In this document: positions 43,532 through 54,718 of the stretch, in pieces
Layout: the number at the start of each line of letters is the position of its first letter
How positions within the stretch are numbered: position 1 is the first letter of the stretch
From: Tremella fuciformis
Taxonomy: Eukaryota > Basidiomycota > Tremellomycetes > Tremellales > Tremellaceae
NCBI GenBank assembly: GCA_032768795.1
Contig: CP136490.1
Location: 2,170,001 to 2,234,000, forward strand
Reading direction: 5' to 3'
Length of the DNA: 64,000 nt
The notes under the pieces: model-generated
Told to the model about the DNA's origin: nothing
The model's input: only the letters and a program-made list of their open reading frames with translations
The model's database searches: none
Program-made: the position numbers and the translations under genes

Positions 43532-45196
43532 TTACTGCTGCGTCCAGCCATTCGGACCAAACCACCCCTGCTGTCCTTGGCCATACTCCTGCTGCTGTTG
43601 CTGGGGACCGATCCCAAGATTCGCCCGCTGCTGCTGGGACACAAACTGCTCCTGCCCCGACGGCGAGCCCATCATTTGCGCCATGTGCATACGGGCAAAC
43701 TGCATCTGCGCCATCTGCTGTGCCTGCGCCTGAGCTTGCGCTTGCATCTGGGCCATCTGGGCCATCTGCATTTGCTGCAGCATCAACGGGCTGGGCATCA
43801 TGCCCATCGCGCCCATGTTCATGCCGTATTCCATTCCCATTCCCATGGGGTTGGGCATGCCCATGCCCATGCCCATGTCCATCCCTGCCTGGGCTCTCGA
43901 TGGCCTGTATCCTTGCCCGCCATTCGGCTGAGGCGCTCGAGGCTGCTGTACCTGCCCCTGTACTTGGCCGGGCAGATGCCTCGGCCGTCTCTTTGGGGAT
44001 TGCGGGCGCAGGGTGTCTATCTCCGGGTGGAAAGGCAGCATCGGCCTCCCCGTCTCTGTATCGGTATATACTTGTTGTGTGTAGGTGGTGGGGTCGAACG
44101 TGCCCACAGACTCGGCAGAGGAGGAGTCGGGGGACGGAGGGAGCGGGTCGAGCGAGGCGGTGACCCATCCTCGGCGGCACTGCGTCGGATCGCCGAATAG
44201 CTCGAGTCGACGAGTGCCGAGGCAGAAGTTCTCGATGAGCGTGTAGAGATACGGCGGGTAGGTCGGTGACTTCTTGGCGCTGTCCTTGACCGGAGTCGAC
44301 TCGGGGTCCATGGCTTCGGTCTGATCTGAGAGTCTGATCTTGCGCTCGGGCTCGGGCTCGCTGCGGCCGCCGCGCTCGGCCTCCCACACCATGACATCCG
44401 TGTCGACATTACAATGCACAAAGCGCGAATCCGTGCTGCGCCTAACCGTGCCGCGTATACCCATGAGACAATGCACCTTCTGGCTCGCAAAGAGGCCCTC
44501 GCCGTACCCGCCCCCCGTACCCCGCTTGTTCGTCTTGACCCACACGATATCCTCGGCGCGGCGAAAGCCCCACTTGACGAAACACTCGCGGCCCCGCTCG
44601 AGACCGTCCGAATCCCCCGGGCCGACCCAGAGAAAGACAAAACCTGGATCAGCGCAGAGCTGGCGGATGGGCAGAGAGGATATGTGCGCCCAGGATGCCG
44701 ATGCCGGGGAGAAGGAGAGGGGGTTGAGGAGGATGACGTCGAATCGCGCAGGCGAGAGCGCGGCGAGGAGTCCTTCTGGTGTCGGTGGGATCTGCACGTG
44801 TAGCGGTGCGTGGGCGCAGGAGGCCGTGATTTCAGTCTTGAGATCCATGAGACGCCGCAGCGCGGGATATCTGGCTGCTCAGCCGAAGAAACGATCGTCC
44901 AGACAGTTGTGGGCTCACTCCGAGCACACCTCGTCGTCTGCACAGCCGAGAATGTGGTTCGCGCCCCATTCCCCTGACAGGCCGTACCACTCGCTTGTAT
45001 CGTTTCGCACGTTCTCCTCGCCGGGTACATAATTCAGCACGTTGGACTTGCTTGGCCCGGCCACGGCAGAGTGGGTGGCTCCGTAGCCTGTAAGATGGGC
45101 ATGGGGAGGGAATATCCCGTCGATACGTCTTCGACGGTCGGCCTGGTTGTCCAGGATCGTGTGAAGAAACTCGCGGTGTGCAGCGATGGCGGCCAT
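43532..45196 (-). CDS. METTL14-like MT-A70 family protein (RNA m6A methyltransferase partner)
   Basis: Two exons (45196-44919 and 44870-43532), 538 residues. The order matches METTL14: HILGCADDEVCSEYPALRRL, FDVILLNPLSF, FVFLWVGPGDSDGLERGREC, KWGFRRAEDIVWVKTNKRG, QKVHCLMGIRGTVRRSTDSR followed by FVHCNVDTDV, and FCLGTRRLELFGDP. The position of the catalytic DPPW of METTL3-type enzymes reads NPLS, so by family knowledge this is the non-catalytic RNA-binding partner (METTL14; yeast Kar4 is a relative). The C-terminal 150 residues are Met/Gln/Ala/Gly-rich (MAQMQAQAQAQAQQ), prion-like. No METTL3 partner is in this window. Confidence 0.85.
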
Positions 45197-45924
45197 CCTG
45201 CGATATATACCCAGCAGCTCGCGGGTCGTCGCGGGTCGTCAAGTCATTACAAGAAGGAGTGATATATGTCGAGTTCACGTTGACAGCAGAGGATTGAGAA
45301 GGACACCGAGAGTGGAGGTCTGGGACGCCTATTGCTTTAAGAAGCCGCATACTGCCACGTGCCTATCCCACTTGCTCCCGTGCGAACCCCTTGTTTCAGG
45401 CTGCCATGGTCTTTATTGTTCTCCGCCATCGTCTTGTTGTTCACCGGCAAGGCGTCCATCGTCGATCAGGGCATCGAAAAAGAGCAAAGAAAGAACAACA
45501 AGCTCTCGGAGGTCGATCTCAAACATCCCCAAAGCCTATTATATCGGACAAGGCAAGCATCGTAGGAACTGCTCCAGGGGCACCTGTGGCAGGGGCAGGC
45601 AGACGCGGGACAAGAAGCCTCGATGCACAATGCGCCCGGCGGCCTTGGCACCTCCTGCGAGAGGCGCCGCCAGCGTGTCTGTCTCAGATGACTACTTAAA
45701 CTCTGACGCTTCTTCTTCTGACCCTCTTCGTCTTCTCGTCTCTCTGCCCAACCGCTGACTCGTCTTTCGCTCAAGCAGCTGCAAATTCGGCAAGAGCACC
45801 TTTTCGCAATCCTCCCTAGCTTCGCAGCTCTGCAGCTCGGTAGCTTACTCGCCGCATCGTACTCGCACACAAACTCGCACACAGGGCGCACAACACGAAT
45901 CGGTCCGCCCAAGAAGCAGGCAAG
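45197..45924. other. Divergent promoter region with a long pyrimidine-rich leader
   Basis: Between the METTL14-like gene and the proline-rich gene. The part next to 45925 is strongly C/T-rich (for example CTTCTTCTTCTGACCC near 45,710), as in many fungal leaders. No gene seen. Confidence 0.5.
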
Positions 45925-48141
45925 ATGGACCCCATATCACCCACCACCCGCCCTTCTCTCTTACCCTCCCCTTCTTCCCCATCGCCAGCTTCGCCCGTCA
46001 CGCCCACGGCGAGCGAAGAGCGCGGCACAGAGTTCCTCCGTGCGGTGTACCTCGACTCGCCGTCCATCTCCCTCCCGCACGCAAGTGGAGGCGGCACCAA
46101 ACCCCTCCGTGTGAGAAAACGCTCTGCCAGACCCGAAGTGGCACCGGTTGCAGTGCACGGCAGTGAGTCTTTCCCGTGGTCTGTTAGAAATGACTTGTAT
46201 CTGATAATGACAGCTCGTATACCTCGCCGGAGGTCGACTGTCTCTCTGCCAAAATCGCCTCGCTCGCCCAGGTCGCACCGCGCCTCACCTGTCCCTCGTT
46301 CGCCTGTCGCACGGCCCATCGCCCGCCCGTCCTACTCTCGCTCAGCCTCACATTCGACACTCGACACCGTCTCAACTACCCTGTCGCATCCTCGCGCTGG
46401 CGTACATCCTCACCAGTCCATCTCGCAGATCTTCCTGGCGCTCGACCCGACTTCCCCACCGGGCATGCCATACTCCCAGTCGCACCACGCAGGATCATCC
46501 TTGCGTCCGACCATGACACGCCAGTCGCGCTCCTCTTCCACACAGTCCGAGCTGCACCTGGGACTGGGTAGGTTTCACACCTACGACGAGAGCGCCAAGC
46601 CCCTCCCTTCTCCGCCGGACTCGACATCGCCCGTCGTTTCGCCCACCCGCGCGCTTTTCGTCGCCTCCCAGAACAGGACTCCGCCTAACCCTGGAAAAGG
46701 CAAAGCACTGCCCCCTTCGCCTCTCACGCCAAGTCGCGCACCGCGCAAAGCCGCCGAATTGCTCGGTGCCGCCTACGCTACCCCTGCCCACCGCTCGAAG
46801 GGGCGCTCGAAACGACGAGACCATTTCCGCCCGCTCCCGAGCGGGACTTTAGTCGAGATTGAGCGTTTCTTCGGCGACGTGCCCCGGAAGCCCAAAGCGG
46901 TCCCGTCAGGTGTGAAGAGCAGTGCAAACGCCAAACAGCAACAGCGGGCACACACCTCGCGCAGCGAGCAGGGCGGCGCGAGCGCCAAGGGCGGAGCGTC
47001 CTCTACGGGAGATGTCAGGCATAAAGGGGACGACGGGACGATGTGGCTTGACGTGGAGGAAGAACAGGAGTTTGCGTGGCTCATGTCGGACTTCAACTGC
47101 CCGGACGTCTGGAGTGCAGCGGGCGACGGGAGTCTGGGTGCCGTCGAGGTGCTGTACGAGGAGACGGATGAGGACAAGGAGGAAGCGGCGTGGGGCATGA
47201 AGCCCCTCACGTCCGTCTTGAGTTTGCAGTCGACCAAGAGCAGCAAAGGCAAGGGCAAGGCGAAGCTGCCGATTGTGGTTGACTCGGTCCCGCCGCTCAA
47301 AGTAGTCCGTCCTGCTGCTCGACCCGACCACACGCCCGACCCGTGGTCGACCGTCCCTCCGCGCTCCATTCCGACGGTACAGGTCCCACCGCCCCTCATG
47401 TCCCGTGCGGCCTCCCCAGCCTCTGTCAACTCCAGCATGTCGACCGCGTCTGCAGCTGCGTCTGTCGCCGACTCCGGCTCTCGCTCGGACGGCTCGGATG
47501 CGTCCGACAGGCCAGGCAAAGGTGGAAGAGGAAGAGTAAGAGACCTCTCGTCCAGCCCGCCGCGAGAACGCAATCGTCCTCCGCCCTTGAGGCTCGTGGA
47601 GCGTGCCCGGAACCCCCATCTGCCGACTATCTCACGTACACCTCTGCCGGAGAGCGCGACACTGCCTCTTCCCCCGAGGCTGGAGAGCCTGCACCCTCTT
47701 CCACCCATGCCGACGTCCACCTCGAAGCAGCGCGCCGCACGTGCAGAAATGGGAAGTCTGGACAACACCAAGCTGTCCAGACCAGCACTCGCCAGACCAG
47801 TCAAATCCACGTCCAACTCGACATCCACGTCCACGTCCCGGTCTGGGGCTTCGAAGCACAAACAGCCGTATCCCAACGACGGGCCCAAGACGCCGTTCGT
47901 CCATCCCCGCCAAGCCCCCAAGCCGTCCTCCTCCACTGTCCCGCCTCTGCCGACCGACACAAGGGTCAAGACCGCCTCCAAAGAGAAAGAGAAGAATCGG
48001 CGTCCGCCTGTTCAGCGGTCGGACAGCGGGTCAGACAGATCACGAGAAGGAGTGAGCTTTTTCGAGCCCGTCACGCCCACAGCGGCCGCCGGCAAGAAGA
48101 CGCGGTGGCTCAAAAAGGTCGTCAATCTAGGCAGCAGGTAG
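45925..48141 (+). CDS. Proline/serine-rich hypothetical protein (about 721 aa)
   Basis: Start ATG at 45925 after a pyrimidine-rich leader. A GTGAGT...CAG intron of 51 nt at 46163-46213 is a multiple of three, so both spliced and unspliced forms stay open; I favour splicing because the intron has a good donor and acceptor. Mostly disordered Ser/Pro/Arg-rich sequence. Two ordered islands: LVEIERFFGDVPRKPKA (about residue 290) and TMWLDVEEEQEFAWLMSDFN (about residue 355). The basic C-terminus ends KTRWLKKVVNLGSR. Not recognised; the islands could be interaction motifs. A long antisense frame over it is a shadow. Confidence 0.7.
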   Translation: MDPISPTTRPSLLPSPSSPSPASPVTPTASEERGTEFLRAVYLDSPSISLPHASGGGTKPLRVRKRSARPEVAPVAVHGSESFPWSVRNDLYLIMTARIPRRRSTVSLPKSPRSPRSHRASPVPRSPVARPIARPSYSRSASHSTLDTVSTTLSHPRAGVHPHQSISQIFLALDPTSPPGMPYSQSHHAGSSLRPTMTRQSRSSSTQSELHLGLGRFHTYDESAKPLPSPPDSTSPVVSPTRALFVASQNRTPPNPGKGKALPPSPLTPSRAPRKAAELLGAAYATPAHRSKGRSKRRDHFRPLPSGTLVEIERFFGDVPRKPKAVPSGVKSSANAKQQQRAHTSRSEQGGASAKGGASSTGDVRHKGDDGTMWLDVEEEQEFAWLMSDFNCPDVWSAAGDGSLGAVEVLYEETDEDKEEAAWGMKPLTSVLSLQSTKSSKGKGKAKLPIVVDSVPPLKVVRPAARPDHTPDPWSTVPPRSIPTVQVPPPLMSRAASPASVNSSMSTASAAASVADSGSRSDGSDASDRPGKGGRGRVRDLSSSPPRERNRPPPLRLVERARNPHLPTISRTPLPESATLPLPPRLESLHPLPPMPTSTSKQRAARAEMGSLDNTKLSRPALARPVKSTSNSTSTSTSRSGASKHKQPYPNDGPKTPFVHPRQAPKPSSSTVPPLPTDTRVKTASKEKEKNRRPPVQRSDSGSDRSREGVSFFEPVTPTAAAGKKTRWLKKVVNLGSR

Positions 48142-48264
48142 GATCATCAATTCGGTGGAAGCCACGAGAGGGTAGCTGGTCTACTATCGCATATACCGCA
48201 TCAGTCACACTATAATATGCATGCGCATCTACAACAACATGCCAAGTTGGCGCGTGCAATCTGT

Positions 48265-50488
48265 CTAGTCGGTGGAAGCTGGGGGAGGTTCGTACGTCGA
48301 CGCGCTGACCCTGCCCCTCCTGCCTTTCTTCTGGACCAGCTTGACCTCTGTCGCATTCGACCCAGTCGACCCGTTGGTTCCATTTCCGTTTACGGGCCGA
48401 TCGTCTTCCCTCATGCTCGTGGACTTGGCTGGCAATCGCATACTCCCACCAACTACGCGTGCTTCTTCCGGCAGTCCCGCGGTCGTATCTGCCGGGGCGT
48501 CGTCGAAGTTAATCACCCTCCTCGCGGGCTTCTTCTTGCGCACCGCGCTCGTAGTTGTCCGGGGACTGCTGCTTGAGTCCCCAGACATCTCGCGCAGACG
48601 AGACGAAGACGCCGTGAGGGCGGTAGGCGAGTGAGGCGCTGCAGCGGGGCTAGAGGGTGACAAGGGTTGTTGTACGGGAGAAGCTACTGAACTGGGCCGA
48701 GTCTGCGGGCTCGGGACACTCGGATGGGAGTGCTGGTGATGCTGTAGCTGTGGAGCCATTGCCGCTCTGCGGTGTCCTCTGGCCGCGAGTAGGGCATCGA
48801 TGCGCCTCTGCTCGGCCCACGAGAATGGCCGATCGTCAAATACGATTCCTGTCCTGCCTTCCTGGGCAAACGCCACGCCCAGCTCGACTCTCCAGTCCTC
48901 GGTCCCGAGGGCCGGAGCGCCAATCGCGCCTTCGCCAACTGTAAAGGGATTACTGCCCGTCCATACTTCTTTCAGCATGGGCAGCACCGCCAGACGGCCG
49001 ACTTCGCCCACGTCGGCCAGCTCGTTGCCCCGCACATCGACGCGCTCCAGCCCGAGGACGCGCTCGAGGCCGACGAGACAGTCGATCCTGTTCTTGGACA
49101 GGTTGAGCGAGGTGACATTGCCAAGGGAAGACGGCGCATTGCGCACTGATGTGATGAGGTTCGTGCTGAGGTTGAGCGAGACCAGAGATGATAGCGCGGA
49201 TAAGGACGAGGGGATCGAGTTGAGCAGGTTGTGCGAGAGATCGAGGTGTGTCAACCGGAATAGGGGGAGATTTGGCAAGCCCAGCAGGGTGCAAGACGGA
49301 AGCGAGAGATGGCGGAGATTCGGAAAGCGCGCAATGGCTGCTGCTCTGGGCGGCGTCTCAGTTGAAGAACCAGCAGGTGGAAGTTCTTCGGCGCGATCGG
49401 GTGGGACGATGAGCAGCTCTTCGATCCACTCGTCTCCATCCTGCACATCTCGCACGGTCAAGCTCCGCAGACCAGGATTTGGCGGTACTAGTAACCCTCT
49501 CGGATCGTAGCCCTCGAGCTCGAGACTAGGGAGTCAGCTGCATTCACCCAACCAAGGCAGCTGACATTTGCAGATTGCGAAGCACGTCGAGGGGTATTCT
49601 GACATCTATTCCTCCGAGTTGAGTGTAGCCGCCCGCTTCGATGAGCTCTGCGATAGGCGGGTCGGACAGGAAGGGCGGGTGGATAAGGAGAGCAGGGAGG
49701 ACTGTGAACGCAGAATAGAGGTCGAGGAGGATGTTATCTAGTAATGAACATCGAGCTCGTTTGGCTTGGAGTAGGGGCGCACCCTCGTCTACCTGCTGCT
49801 TGTTGCCAAACCACCCCTGCATTCCACCCACAGCTCCGCTCACGCTGCCCAAGCTCACACTGCGCATACTCCCCACCCAGCTCCTCACACTCCTCACATC
49901 GCCCTCCTGGCGAGGCCCATCGAGCCTCGCACCCCTCGCCGCCAGCCCGAGACTCGGGTCGACCGGTACGTCCGTCCGTCCAACGTGCGGCAAACCCTGG
50001 GGGAGGGCTTGCCACCGTAAGAGCAGGTACAGCAGGCGATCCGGCGGTAAGCGCAGGAGCAAAGGCTTGACGGGCTGTTTTGGCGGGGTGGACGGCTGGC
50101 CAAAGCCCAGCGTCAGCGGGATCTTGACATTGCGCGAGAGAGGTGCCGAGTTTGGGTCCAGTCCGAGCGTGAGGAGGGTGTATGATTGCTGGAGGAAAGA
50201 CGAGGATGGGACTCGGGGGGTAGGTGCGAGACGGGGGAGGTTGGACTGGATGTATCGGTGTAGCTTTTGTAGGTAGTCAGCCCCGGACAATGGAGGCGCC
50301 TCGGTCGGGCCGGAAGACGAGGCGAAGGGTTTCATCTTGAGGTCATGGTGCGATGCCAAGAGAGATACGGTGCTTGATGTCATCAAAGGGTTGCTGCTCG
50401 CCACGCCTAAGCCTGCCGTCATCGGCGACAAGCTTACGTAAAGCCTCTTACCCATTTGACTTTGTCCCCCGCTGAGATCCACCTGCAT
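48265..50488 (-). CDS. Leucine-rich-repeat protein (727 aa)
   Basis: Two exons, 50488-49566 and 49525-48265, in phase. The N-terminal half is family-specific (LQKLHRYIQSNLPRLAPTPR, LPPDRLLYLLLRWQALP, SLLDNILLDLYSAF, GIDVRIPLDVLRNL). The second half starts YDPRGLLVPPNPGLRSL and carries about five LRR units (FRLTHLDLSHNLLNSIPSSL, SLVSLNLSTNLITSV, VTSLNLSKNRIDCL, LERVDVRGNELADV). Then comes FDDRPFSWAEQRRIDALLAA and a disordered tail. I know this layout from an uncharacterised conserved fungal LRR protein and give no symbol. Probably cytosolic scaffold. Divergent from the V-ATPase gene with only 34 bp between the ATGs. Confidence 0.78.
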
Positions 50489-50522
50489 TGCATTCCTTCC
50501 GCTCTCTCACACACCACCCGCG

Positions 50523-50881
50523 ATGTCCTTCTTCCACGTCGTCCTCGTGGGCATCATCATCGGCGGCATCGCGACAGCAGGCTGGATCTTCACTCCCAGG
50601 GGGAAAGACCAAACGTGCGTCGTACCCGGTGCCCTTTGTCTCGGGATGTCCAGCTCACGTACCAGGTTGATCCGATCAAGCATCGCCCTCACGCTCACCT
50701 GCTGCTACCTCATGTAAGCTTTTCAGATGCGACGTTGCGTAGCTCACGCTCAGGTGGGCTATCACTTACCTCGCGCAGCTGCACCCGTTGATAGGTATGT
50801 CCCGGCTCTTCAGCATCCATTCGGGCGGCCCAGTGTTGACCTGCAGCACCTCGAAGGTCGGATCTGCGTCTGGAAGAATGA
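50523..50881 (+). CDS. VMA9: V-type proton ATPase subunit e
   Basis: A 71-residue membrane subunit of the Vo sector. Four tiny exons (50523-50614, 50666-50713, 50754-50794, 50847-50881) join in phase. The translation has two membrane helices, MSFFHVVLVGIIIGGIATAG and RSSIALTLTCCYLMWAITYL, separated by FTPRGKDQT. The closing AQLHPLIAPRRSDLR is the diagnostic end of the family. Normal length and complete. Confidence 0.92.
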
Positions 50882-50996
50882 TTACGCTCGACTAGAAGGC
50901 TCGGATGCATGTTGTAACCTCACATACAGTATCAAAAAAGGCGCTCGTACTCCTCTCGCCCGTCTTTGACTTTGGGGCTGTCGACCTTCACACTAG

Positions 50997-52669
50997 CTAC
51001 ACGGCAACACCGACCAAGCTCTGCAGCGTGTATCTCCAGCTGCTCCGCGCCTTCGTCTTGTTGGAGTCGTGGACAGCTGAAGGGGCATTGGGGTTGCGCA
51101 CCTCAACTACGCTTCTGCGGGCATCCATTCTCTTCTCTCCATCAACGCTGATGGTCAACGGCGTCGGCGTTGCGGTCGTGGGAGCGCGGAGCAATGGCGA
51201 GATGTCGTGATGGGCGCTGACCGCTGCTCCGCCAAGTGTACTCCCCTCGCGCTCCGCGACCGGTGTCTTGGTGCATCTTCTCACCAAGATGGGAGCATAC
51301 GCCGCTGTCAGGGCAAGCAGGATGAAGACCGGCGCACAGCACAGAACTGCTCTCAGCTCGGGTGGCGACATCCCCCGATCTGCTCACGTATAGTCATCGG
51401 CCCCAGCTCCAATATCAGCCCTATCTCCTCACCGACCTGACTATTCCACGAGCCGATCAAGTTGTTCACCACCTTCATCTCCAATCCCGCGCCGACTACG
51501 CTCAGCACAAAGGCTATGCTGCTCAGGATCCCGAACGCGCAGTGCGGGATCGGTTGATGATCCTTCTCGTGCTCAGAAGTCATCCGAGGCCGTTCGACCA
51601 GAGTGATCAATGATTCCGAGTCTGATGACGAGTAGCGATGTCCGTCCCTTTCTTCGAGTGTCGGGTATCGTCGAGCCCAAGGCAAAGCGCACACTCGAGG
51701 ACAGCAACTGGGCTTGAAGGGTCCAAGCCAGCCTCCAATCAGCACCAGCGTCGCCAGTGCGAGCGCAACGGTGGAAAGAAGGGTAAGGACAGGTCCGGAG
51801 GTTGACATCTCGTTGTCTTGGAAGCAAAAGCCCAGATCCCCCGGCAAGACCTCAGCGTCATCTTGGTCAGCGTGCCGCTGCTGACTTTGACGCAAAGATA
51901 CTTACAATTTGCAAGATGCGAGACAAATGCGCAGTCAACTCCAGCGTTCGATGTATTTCTGAGGCACACCTCTGACAGTCAGCTCGACCACAGCCCCAGA
52001 GGGATACTGACGAATCATCCCGATCCACATGCTCGGCCCCGATTCACCATACCACACCGCCATGGACGGCTTGCCGGTAGTCGCATTCAGCTCCACGACA
52101 CGCGTGACGTTCGAAATATCGATGGGAGCAGAGAGGACGGTGCCAGTCTTGTTGACTTCCCCAGATTGAGAGGGATCGATGATACTCGGACCCAACGTGA
52201 GAGTTGCGGAGGCAGACGCCGGACCTGCGAAAGACGCGCTGACGCTCGTTGACCTCTCGATTGTCGCGGACGGTCGCCCAATAGGTCGGATCGTGACAAG
52301 CCCTGTCCTGAGGTGGGTTGTCGGCGTGAGCAGGGCAAACAGGGACAGTGTCATCGCGGCGAGGATGGGCAAAAGGATGAGCGACCCAGCCAAGATGGAC
52401 ACTCTGCTCCGACCCCCACCATGCCTGCCTGGTACGGCCCCTCGGTGCAGGGTGCAAGTTGGCATGGCCTCCGCAGAAGCAGTACGTTCAAGTGGCGCAG
52501 GTGGGACCAGCGCCGAGAGACGGGTGAACACCATGGCTGATACGTTCTGACCGATAGAGGCGATGCAACACAAAACGAGCAACCCCTTGCGCCAGGTGAC
52601 AAGGCGCACTCCGCTGTCTGTGTCGTGTGGATCACAACTCAGTCGGTGCAAAGGAAGAAGGAGTTCCAT
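50997..52669 (-). CDS. Multi-pass membrane protein, unknown
   Basis: About four exons read as one protein. Hydrophobic spans in order: WRKGLLVLCCIASIG, VSILAGSLILLPILAAM with LSLFALL, VLTLLSTVALALATLVLIGG, CAFGILSSIAFVLSVVGAGL and LCCAPVFILLALTAAYAPIL. Between the second and third lies a soluble loop with three N-glycosylation sites (NKT, NVT, NAT). The tail is hydrophilic. Loosely like fungal plasma-membrane proteins with a large external loop, but I see no motif that assigns it. The GTGAGC donor at about 51386 and its acceptor rebuild the fifth span in phase. The join near 51,900-51,960 is not settled. Confidence 0.55.
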
Positions 52670-52967
52670 TCAGGGTGGACTCCGACGCGCCGATGAGCAC
52701 TCCACGAGACTCCCATGAGTGATCGGCAGGAGCCTTTGGGTTCCCCCTTGTCATCCATGAGGAGCTGAGAGGGAGAGAAAGGGCTCACTGGCCCTTTGGC
52801 ATTGCTATAGGAAGGTTAGTATGTGCATCGTGAGAAGTTGGCGCAAAGCCGGGTGTGCGAGTTACAAGAATTAAGCGAAGGAGCGATGTAGAAAATCAAC
52901 GCAAATGGCAGCGGGACAAACCTACTAGCAAAGGCTATATAACAACGTCCAGGGAGAGCCAACGTTA

Positions 52968-54242
52968 TCAAAGAGCCCATTCTGCGGCCTCATCGTCCGA
53001 TTCAGACCCACGCCCGGTCCAGGCGCGCTCTGCCTCTGCGTACTGCAGATCGAGCAAAAGCCTATTTGCAGGATCGACTCGGTAGGCTTGATCGTCCGCA
53101 TGTAGGCCCTCAATGGGAAGGCGAGGCACTCTGCTAGTCACATCTATCCTCACGGCTTCCAGGGAACCCCGCTCGCGTATCGTAGCTATCGCCTTCTTGC
53201 TGTTGATTTCGAGTCGGAGGCCGCCACGCGCCTCGTAGTCGAACACATACTCCGAACATGGCACGGGCTTCTTTGGCCTAGTGCCCCAGGGGGACCGGTG
53301 TTTCAATCCCCAGACAAGTTGAGATTCTGTACCGTCTGGCCATCTAAAATCAATGCGTGCGAGCAGACCACCTGTGCACTCGTAGCACTGATTCCAACCG
53401 ACGAATACCGTTGTAAGAACAACCCGCTTCCTGTGTCCGTCCTCAAGTGAGCCGTCCGAAGGGGCGTTCAGGTAATACTCGTAGTTTTTGAGCCCTTGCG
53501 GACTCAAACGATCGGCGTTAGCCCAGCTCAGACAGGCAATGACCTGCTCAAGTTCTGCGGTGCGGAACGGATCGTTTTCATCCATCTGAACGCCGGGCTG
53601 TCCTCTCGCGCTGGGGGGAAACGTACTGAGAGCATGCTTGGCAAAGCAGGGGTCTTTTGGCGCCCACGCCTGATGAGCCTCTTTAAGTGCAGCGACCGGA
53701 ATCATGGACGAGTCACTTGCCAAGTTGATCGCCTTCCCGTCTCTGTCAATCAGGGTGTTGCTAAATCGCGGCTCGACACCAGTGGTCATAGTCAGTACCT
53801 CTCCTTCGCGCGACCGGTAGGAGAAGCCATAAGTACTCTTTATTTTCTCAAAGAAACCCCAGGAGAGCTTGGAAGCGGTCCCGTCCGTGTGATTGGTCTC
53901 TTCTGTGACATTCATGCCACTGCCAAAGGGTCCCGCATAGGTGGTGTCAATCAGCTTTTGGAATGTCACGACCGTCTTGCTGTTGGGCCCCTCTATGACG
54001 TACGTAAAGTTCGCTCCATGCTCTCTTGATTTGACGAAGCTTTCCAAGTTGGCTTTGTCCTCCAATGACAGGTCTGATAGGTATGCTATAAGCGATTGGG
54101 GGCTATATTGTTCAGGAAATCCGACATATAGCAGCGCATTGCGAGTGTCTTGGGAAAGATCCTCCCAGATATTGCTGGGCAATATTGTCTCATTAGGAGA
54201 TTGCTCCAACGCATTGCGGTCGCTTGCTTGAAGAAAGGCCAT
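52968..54242 (-). CDS. Two-module hypothetical protein, possible distant relative of the array family (424 aa)
   Basis: Single exon, ATG at 54242 chosen because TATA lies about 70 bp upstream (a longer frame begins at 54299). The protein contains two similar halves. The first has VVTFQKLIDT, DGTASKLSWGFFEKI and YGFSYRSREGE. The second has VVLTTVFVGW, DGTESQLVWGLKHRS and YVFDYEARGG. The order F-strand, DGTxSxLxWG, then Y-x-F-x-x-R-x-G resembles the (I/V)xW...Y-x-x-xx-G core of the array genes at 21-36 kb. Homology to them is inference from weak similarity. No signal peptide. Function unknown. Confidence 0.6.
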   Translation of the reverse strand: MAFLQASDRNALEQSPNETILPSNIWEDLSQDTRNALLYVGFPEQYSPQSLIAYLSDLSLEDKANLESFVKSREHGANFTYVIEGPNSKTVVTFQKLIDTTYAGPFGSGMNVTEETNHTDGTASKLSWGFFEKIKSTYGFSYRSREGEVLTMTTGVEPRFSNTLIDRDGKAINLASDSSMIPVAALKEAHQAWAPKDPCFAKHALSTFPPSARGQPGVQMDENDPFRTAELEQVIACLSWANADRLSPQGLKNYEYYLNAPSDGSLEDGHRKRVVLTTVFVGWNQCYECTGGLLARIDFRWPDGTESQLVWGLKHRSPWGTRPKKPVPCSEYVFDYEARGGLRLEINSKKAIATIRERGSLEAVRIDVTSRVPRLPIEGLHADDQAYRVDPANRLLLDLQYAEAERAWTGRGSESDDEAAEWAL

Positions 54243-54309
54243 CACTCTAAAAGGGCACAGGGGACGGGCAGATCTGACAGATTCATCCAATCTTGCCACC
54301 CGCCGCCTG

Positions 54310-54316
54310 TTTATAT
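54310..54316 (-). promoter_or_regulatory. TATA box of the two-module gene
   Basis: CATATAAA on the minus strand about 70 bp before the ATG at 54242. The remaining DNA to 54718 shows no gene. Confidence 0.5.
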
Positions 54317-54718
54317 GGACACCACAACGGCGTTGGACGACAAGTGATCACACAATGGAAAAGGTCCTGCTGGCTGAAAGGTCAAAGTGTCAAATACGCT
54401 CAACAAACGGCGACTAAGGCGGCTTTTTTTGGCAAAATGCAGCGCAATCTGGAATGCTAGCTAGACGTTGCCAGCTTTGCTGTGACTGTCAAAGTCCTCC
54501 ATACACAGACCGTGACACTCATCGTGTTGTCTGATTTGAGCAAAAGCAGGACGAATGAGTAAGCGAGAATTCGAGAGGGGGCGAGAGTGGGCCCGACGCA
54601 GGAGCAGGCAGTGCTCCCCTGATCGTCACGATGACAGCCGTTTGGACGTGAAGCATGAGTATTACGATCTGACCATAGCCTACAATGACATGTGGTCACG
54701 AGCACGGAGCCCTCGAAC

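Noticed and set aside
43404..44200. His/Leu-rich plus-strand frame (about 290 residues)
   Set aside because: It is the complement of the Met/Gln/Gly-rich tail of the METTL14-like gene; low-complexity shadow.
37134..45196. A functional cluster joining PLD, peptidase and METTL14-like genes
   Set aside because: These are unrelated housekeeping-type genes with no shared promoter or pathway; adjacency alone is not evidence.
46773..47981. 402-residue open frame on the minus strand
   Set aside because: It lies antisense to the proline-rich gene; its Ser/Arg/Gly-rich translation is a shadow of GC-rich codons and has no splice or start context of its own.
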